Positions 24,194 through 26,818 of a DNA stretch of 26,818 nt are shown piece by piece. Location of the stretch: assembly GCA_036266155.1 (NCBI GenBank), contig DATANR010000205.1, positions 1-26,818 on the forward strand, given 5' to 3'. The position numbers and the translations under genes were made by a program. The stretch's first letter is position 1. Each line of letters starts with the position of its first letter. The notes beneath the pieces are model-generated. The model made no database searches and was not told where the DNA came from. It saw only the letters and a list, made by a program, of their open reading frames with translations. This stretch comes from SIAJ01 sp036266155. GTDB taxonomy: Bacteria; Planctomycetota; Planctomycetia; Gemmatales; Gemmataceae.

Positions 24194-24988
24194 TCATAGG
24201 AGCGTAATCGCCACCTCTTCATACTTGGCCACTTTGCGGAAGCCGAGACGTTCATAACAGCGAATCGCCGCGCTGTTGTCTGCCTTCACGTTGAGCCCGA
24301 CGTAATCGACGGTCTTTAACACTTCCGTGCAGAGCCGTGCAGTGATCGCCGCCGCATATCCGTGGCCGCGGTGGTCCGGGTGCGTGACGATGTTGCCGAG
24401 GGCCGCCACGCGCTGCGCCGGCGAGTAGACATGGCAACCGGCCGCGCTCACAAGTAGGCCATTGATGCGCAGGCCGAAGTACTGACCCGTCGCGATTTGC
24501 CACGGATCAAACCAGTGGTTGGGATAAGCGCAATCATAGAGGGCGGTAAGCTCAGGCACGTCATCATCGGTCATGCGCTCGGCACTCGCACTTTGGGGGA
24601 CCACGAGTGCCGGTTCGAACAGGGCCATCTTCCGATGCGGCCCCCGCGATTCGGCAATTGTGTTCGGTCCGAAGGCGGCCAGCGCGCCGGGACTCAGATG
24701 GGAGTACATCTTGGCCGGCAGCATGCGGCGGGCTGAGCGAAGCAGTTCATGGAGGGCATCGTAGGGCGGATCGGCGAGCGCGATGAGCGTCGGCGTCTCG
24801 AAGGCCGTGTAGAGCAGAAGGATTGCTCGAATGCTACCCCCGTCTTCCAGGGCGTACCACGTCGTGAACGGCCAGAACGCGGGATCGAGATCGCCGAGTG
24901 CGTAGATGTTCAAAAACACATTTTGCCGCAGGATCGGCTCGATCTCATCCGGTCGGTGTAGGCTGATGACGCGCACGAAGCACCTCAT
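24194..24988 (-). CDS. GNAT-family N-acetyltransferase
   Basis: 264 residues in two halves. The N-terminal part (about 1-140) resembles the DUF4081-like regulatory half (NVFLNIYALGDLDPAFWPF...). The C-terminal GNAT fold carries ALGNIVTHPDHRGHGYAAAITARLC (motif A, with the acetyl-CoA-binding R-G-H-G) and VGLNVKADNSAAIRCYERLGFRKV (motif B). It should transfer an acetyl group from acetyl-CoA to an amine; the substrate is unknown. The start is at ATG 24988, with alternatives a few codons downstream. It is separated from the divergent epimerase gene by a long inverted repeat. Confidence 0.9.
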   Translation of the reverse strand: MRCFVRVISLHRPDEIEPILRQNVFLNIYALGDLDPAFWPFTTWYALEDGGSIRAILLLYTAFETPTLIALADPPYDALHELLRSARRMLPAKMYSHLSPGALAAFGPNTIAESRGPHRKMALFEPALVVPQSASAERMTDDDVPELTALYDCAYPNHWFDPWQIATGQYFGLRINGLLVSAAGCHVYSPAQRVAALGNIVTHPDHRGHGYAAAITARLCTEVLKTVDYVGLNVKADNSAAIRCYERLGFRKVAKYEEVAITLL

Positions 24989-25019
24989 TCGATATGCTTG
25001 TCGATGCGACCGAAGGTCG

Positions 25020-25088
25020 CCGTAGCCACAAGCTGCCAGCTTGTGGTTTAGACGATCAAGCTCACAAGCTGGCAGCTTGTGGCTACGG
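25020..25088. repeat. 26-bp perfect inverted repeat upstream of the epimerase
   Basis: Arms 25020-25045 and 25063-25088 are exact reverse complements around a 17-nt loop. Each arm also contains the nearly palindromic unit CCACAAGCTGCCAGCTTGTGG, so each arm can fold on its own as well as pair with the other. The element sits 9 nt before the epimerase ATG (25098). It is the third such element in this window and would place a strong hairpin next to the ribosome site. Confidence 0.9.
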
Positions 25089-25097
25089 AAGGCCCCT

Positions 25098-26024
25098 ATG
25101 CGTTACCTCGTCACCGGCGCTGCTGGGTTCATCGGCTCGCATCTTTGCGAACGACTGCTGTCACTGGGTCACGAGGTGGTCGGCCTCGATTGCTTCGTTC
25201 CTTACTATCCGAAGCCGCTCAAGGAACGCAACCTCGTTGAGGCGAAAAAACATCCGAAGTATCGCTTCGTTTCACTTGATCTGCGAACCGATGACGTGAG
25301 GACAGCCGTCGAAGGCGTGGACATCATTTTCCATCTTGCGGCGATGCCGGGCCTCGTCGCGAGCTGGACCGACTTCGACCTCTATCTCGGTTGCAACGTG
25401 ACAGCTACGCAACGGTTGCTTGAAGCGGTCAAGGGCTCGAAATCGCTCAAGCGCTTGATTTACGGATCGACGTCGAGCGTCTACGGCAAGTTCGCGTCCG
25501 GCGACGAGACGTTGCCGACCAAGCCGGTGTCGCCGTATGGGGTCACGAAGCTCGCCGGCGAACACCTGGCGCGGGCTCATCTCGACATATTTGGGACGCC
25601 AGTCTCGGTGTTGCGCTTCTTCAGTGTCTACGGTCCCCGGCAACGGCCGGACATGGCTTACAACATCTTCATCCGTGCCCTGCTCACGGGCGAGCTGATC
25701 ACTGTTTACGGTGACGGTGAGCAAGTGCGCGGCAACACGTTCGTGGCGGACTGCGTGGAGGCCGTCATCGCGTCGGCGAACGCCCCCATCGGCGAGACGT
25801 TCAACATCGGCGGCGGCGAGATGGTCAGTGTGAAGGACGTGCTCGCCAAGCTTGAGCACATCGCGGGCAAGACGTTTACGATGAAAACCGAGCCGGCCCG
25901 CATCGGCGATCAGCGGCACACGTTCGCGGACACGACGAAGTTGCGCCGACAACTCGGCTGGGAGCCGAAGACGACGCTCGATGAGGGGCTAGCGCTGCAA
26001 TTTGAGTGGCAGAAGGCGGTCTGA
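25098..26024 (+). CDS. NAD-dependent sugar epimerase/dehydratase (extended SDR)
   Basis: 308 residues from ATG 25098. MRYLVTGAAGFIGSHLCERL holds the TGxxGxxG NAD-binding motif at the N-terminus, as expected for extended SDR enzymes, so the start is well placed; the upstream open frame is inside the inverted repeat. IYGSTSSVYG gives the catalytic Ser/Thr region and YGVTK the catalytic YxxxK. FFSVYGPRQRPD and TFVADCVEAVI are typical of UDP-glucose 4-epimerase and UDP-glucuronate epimerase relatives. The exact sugar nucleotide cannot be told. Likely role: nucleotide-sugar interconversion for surface polysaccharide in the cytoplasm. Confidence 0.92.
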   Translation: MRYLVTGAAGFIGSHLCERLLSLGHEVVGLDCFVPYYPKPLKERNLVEAKKHPKYRFVSLDLRTDDVRTAVEGVDIIFHLAAMPGLVASWTDFDLYLGCNVTATQRLLEAVKGSKSLKRLIYGSTSSVYGKFASGDETLPTKPVSPYGVTKLAGEHLARAHLDIFGTPVSVLRFFSVYGPRQRPDMAYNIFIRALLTGELITVYGDGEQVRGNTFVADCVEAVIASANAPIGETFNIGGGEMVSVKDVLAKLEHIAGKTFTMKTEPARIGDQRHTFADTTKLRRQLGWEPKTTLDEGLALQFEWQKAV

Positions 26025-26097
26025 TCAATGACTCGCTCGGAGTCGCATTGCGACCTAGGTCCTGCGACAGCTACAATTGGACGAGAGGAGTGAGTCA

Positions 26098-26430
26098 ATG
26101 CGGCAGTACATCGTGGTTCGTGAGGAACCGAAGGGCCGATTCGTGGCCTATCCCGTCGGCCTACCCGAATTGACCGCAGTTGCTAACGATCGCGCGGATG
26201 CGGTTGCCACCGCGACGTGCAAGCTAAACGATTGGATTCGCTCCGGCCAACTTGTTCCCGTGCGTTTACCGGGATTTCAAACTGCGGCTGAGTCGAAGCT
26301 TGACAGCACCGATGCGATGCGGCATGCATTTGAGGAAGCAATTCAGCGCTCGCGACGTGACGATCTCGCACAAACGCTGGCGGAGTACGAGGCCGAATGC
26401 CCCGGTTCCTCCTTGATACCAATCACCTGA
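26098..26430 (+). CDS. Putative type II antitoxin (partner of PIN toxin)
   Basis: 110 residues from ATG 26098, preceded by AGAGGAG about 8 nt upstream. The sequence (QYIVVREEPKGRFVAYPVGLPELTAVANDRADAVATATCKLNDWI) has no DNA-binding motif I recognise and is not clearly a HicB, MazE or AbrB type. Its overlap of 34 nt with the following PIN-domain gene, in the usual antitoxin-then-toxin order, is the main reason for the call. The C-terminal end is rich in charged helix (HAFEEAIQRSRRDDLAQTLAEYEAE), suited to clasp a toxin. Confidence 0.6.
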   Translation: MRQYIVVREEPKGRFVAYPVGLPELTAVANDRADAVATATCKLNDWIRSGQLVPVRLPGFQTAAESKLDSTDAMRHAFEEAIQRSRRDDLAQTLAEYEAECPGSSLIPIT

Positions 26431-26813
26431 CACTGCTCGAGCAGTGCCAGGTGCCATTCATGATCCGGTACCTTCGCGAGCGGGCCGAAGTCATCACCGG
26501 AATCGTCAACGTGCAGGAAGTGCTGAAGGGACGGCTCGCGGCCCTCGCTTCCGCACGCAAGCCGGTGGACGTCATCCGCGGATATGAACTGCTCGATCTG
26601 TCGAGCACAGTGATTACTCAATTGCCAGTCCTGCTATACGATGCGCTCGCTGACTCCTTCTTTCAGCGGGTTTGATCATCGCGGCCCCGCGTTGGCGGTC
26701 GGGGTCGGCGGATCGCCTCGATCGCCCTTGCGAATGGTCTGACACTGATAACTTGCAATATGCAGGATTTTGTCGGCATCCCCGGACTCTCGCTCGACGA
26801 CTGGTCCATCTGA
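26397..26813 (+). pseudogene. VapC-like PIN-domain RNase toxin interrupted by TGA
   Basis: The frame starts MPRFLLDTNHLTLLEQ (first acidic residue of the PIN site) and keeps VQEVLKGRLAAL (second acid). At 26673-26675 a TGA interrupts it, but the same frame continues with RRIASIALANGLTLITCNMQDFVGIPGLSLDDWSI and stops at 26811-26813, matching the C-terminal half of VapC. The third acid of the catalytic set, expected in RIGT.D.RIA, is G here (RVGGRGRRIA), and the N before the final D is preceded by C instead of R. Toxin activity is therefore doubtful even if the TGA is read through. The antitoxin gene overlaps its start and looks intact. Confidence 0.75.
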
Positions 26814-26818
26814 TACCC

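Noticed and set aside
26673..26675. Selenocysteine or TGA recoding in the PIN gene
   Set aside because: TGA serves as a normal stop in other genes here, no SECIS-like hairpin is evident after it, and a catalytic Asp is also lost, so simple decay is the better explanation.

Overview
The window looks like a chromosomal segment of a planctomycete, probably Gemmata-like (inference). It is GC-rich and dense in planctomycete signatures: a Tat-exported DUF1501-type protein paired with a large c-type-heme DUF1592/DUF1588-type protein, a DUF1800 remnant, a DUF4175 / vWA-glutamine-amidotransferase-like / squalene-cyclase-fold operon, very large secreted enzymes, and long perfect inverted repeats between genes. 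There are no phage structural genes, rRNAs or CRISPR arrays.

Layout. 54-1304 (+): metK. 1398-3101 (-): a Ro60/Rsr RNA-binding protein (TROVE plus vWA), convergent with metK. 3236-4053, read on the minus strand into rsr: no protein gene, but a tandem set of tRNA-like RNAs. The unit nearest rsr (3309-3436) folds as a circularly permuted tRNA: T arm, then an acceptor stem capped by a GCGA tetraloop, then U8-A9, then a D arm, with the two RNA ends pairing where the anticodon stem would be. That is the architecture expected of a YrlA-type bacterial Y RNA. Next to it lie a near-normal tRNA-Pro(UGG), a 120-nt tRNA-like RNA whose anticodon arm is a long bulged helix, a 64-nt tRNA-like RNA without a recognisable anticodon arm, and more degenerate units. 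This Ro / Y RNA / tRNA-like array is the most interesting part of the window. 4054-4872 (-): a class I methyltransferase directly upstream of the array.

5005-8617 (-): a DUF1501-type plus heme-binding DUF1592-type pair. 9113-9508 (+): a small secreted CAP-like protein. 9564-10708: a gene graveyard holding the 5' end of a DUF1800 gene, the 3' end of a secreted protein gene, and the N-terminal part of an integron-type tyrosine recombinase. 10712-14683 (-): a 1323-residue secreted protein with three amidohydrolase-like modules, of which only the middle one keeps metal-binding histidines. 14773-15189 (+): a small CX5R phosphatase. 15227-15451 (-): a DUF4177-like protein. 15480-22243 (-): an operon-like run of DUF4175 membrane/coiled-coil protein, vWA/GATase-like membrane protein and cyclase-fold secreted protein. 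22368-24988: a polytopic membrane protein, an EI24-like membrane protein and a GNAT acetyltransferase. 25098-26024 (+): an NAD-dependent sugar epimerase/dehydratase. 26098-26813 (+): an antitoxin-like gene followed by a PIN-domain (VapC-like) gene broken by an in-frame TGA.

How the genes may work together. Known bacterial Ro proteins bind Y RNAs and act in RNA quality control, and YrlA-type Y RNAs carry a tRNA-like module. A Ro gene preceded by a permuted tRNA and a graded series of altered tRNAs suggests a local RNA-chaperone or RNA-repair locus that has expanded its tRNA-mimic repertoire (inference). The rest is mostly envelope-associated and housekeeping functions. All calls come from reading the sequence; no database or folding program was run.
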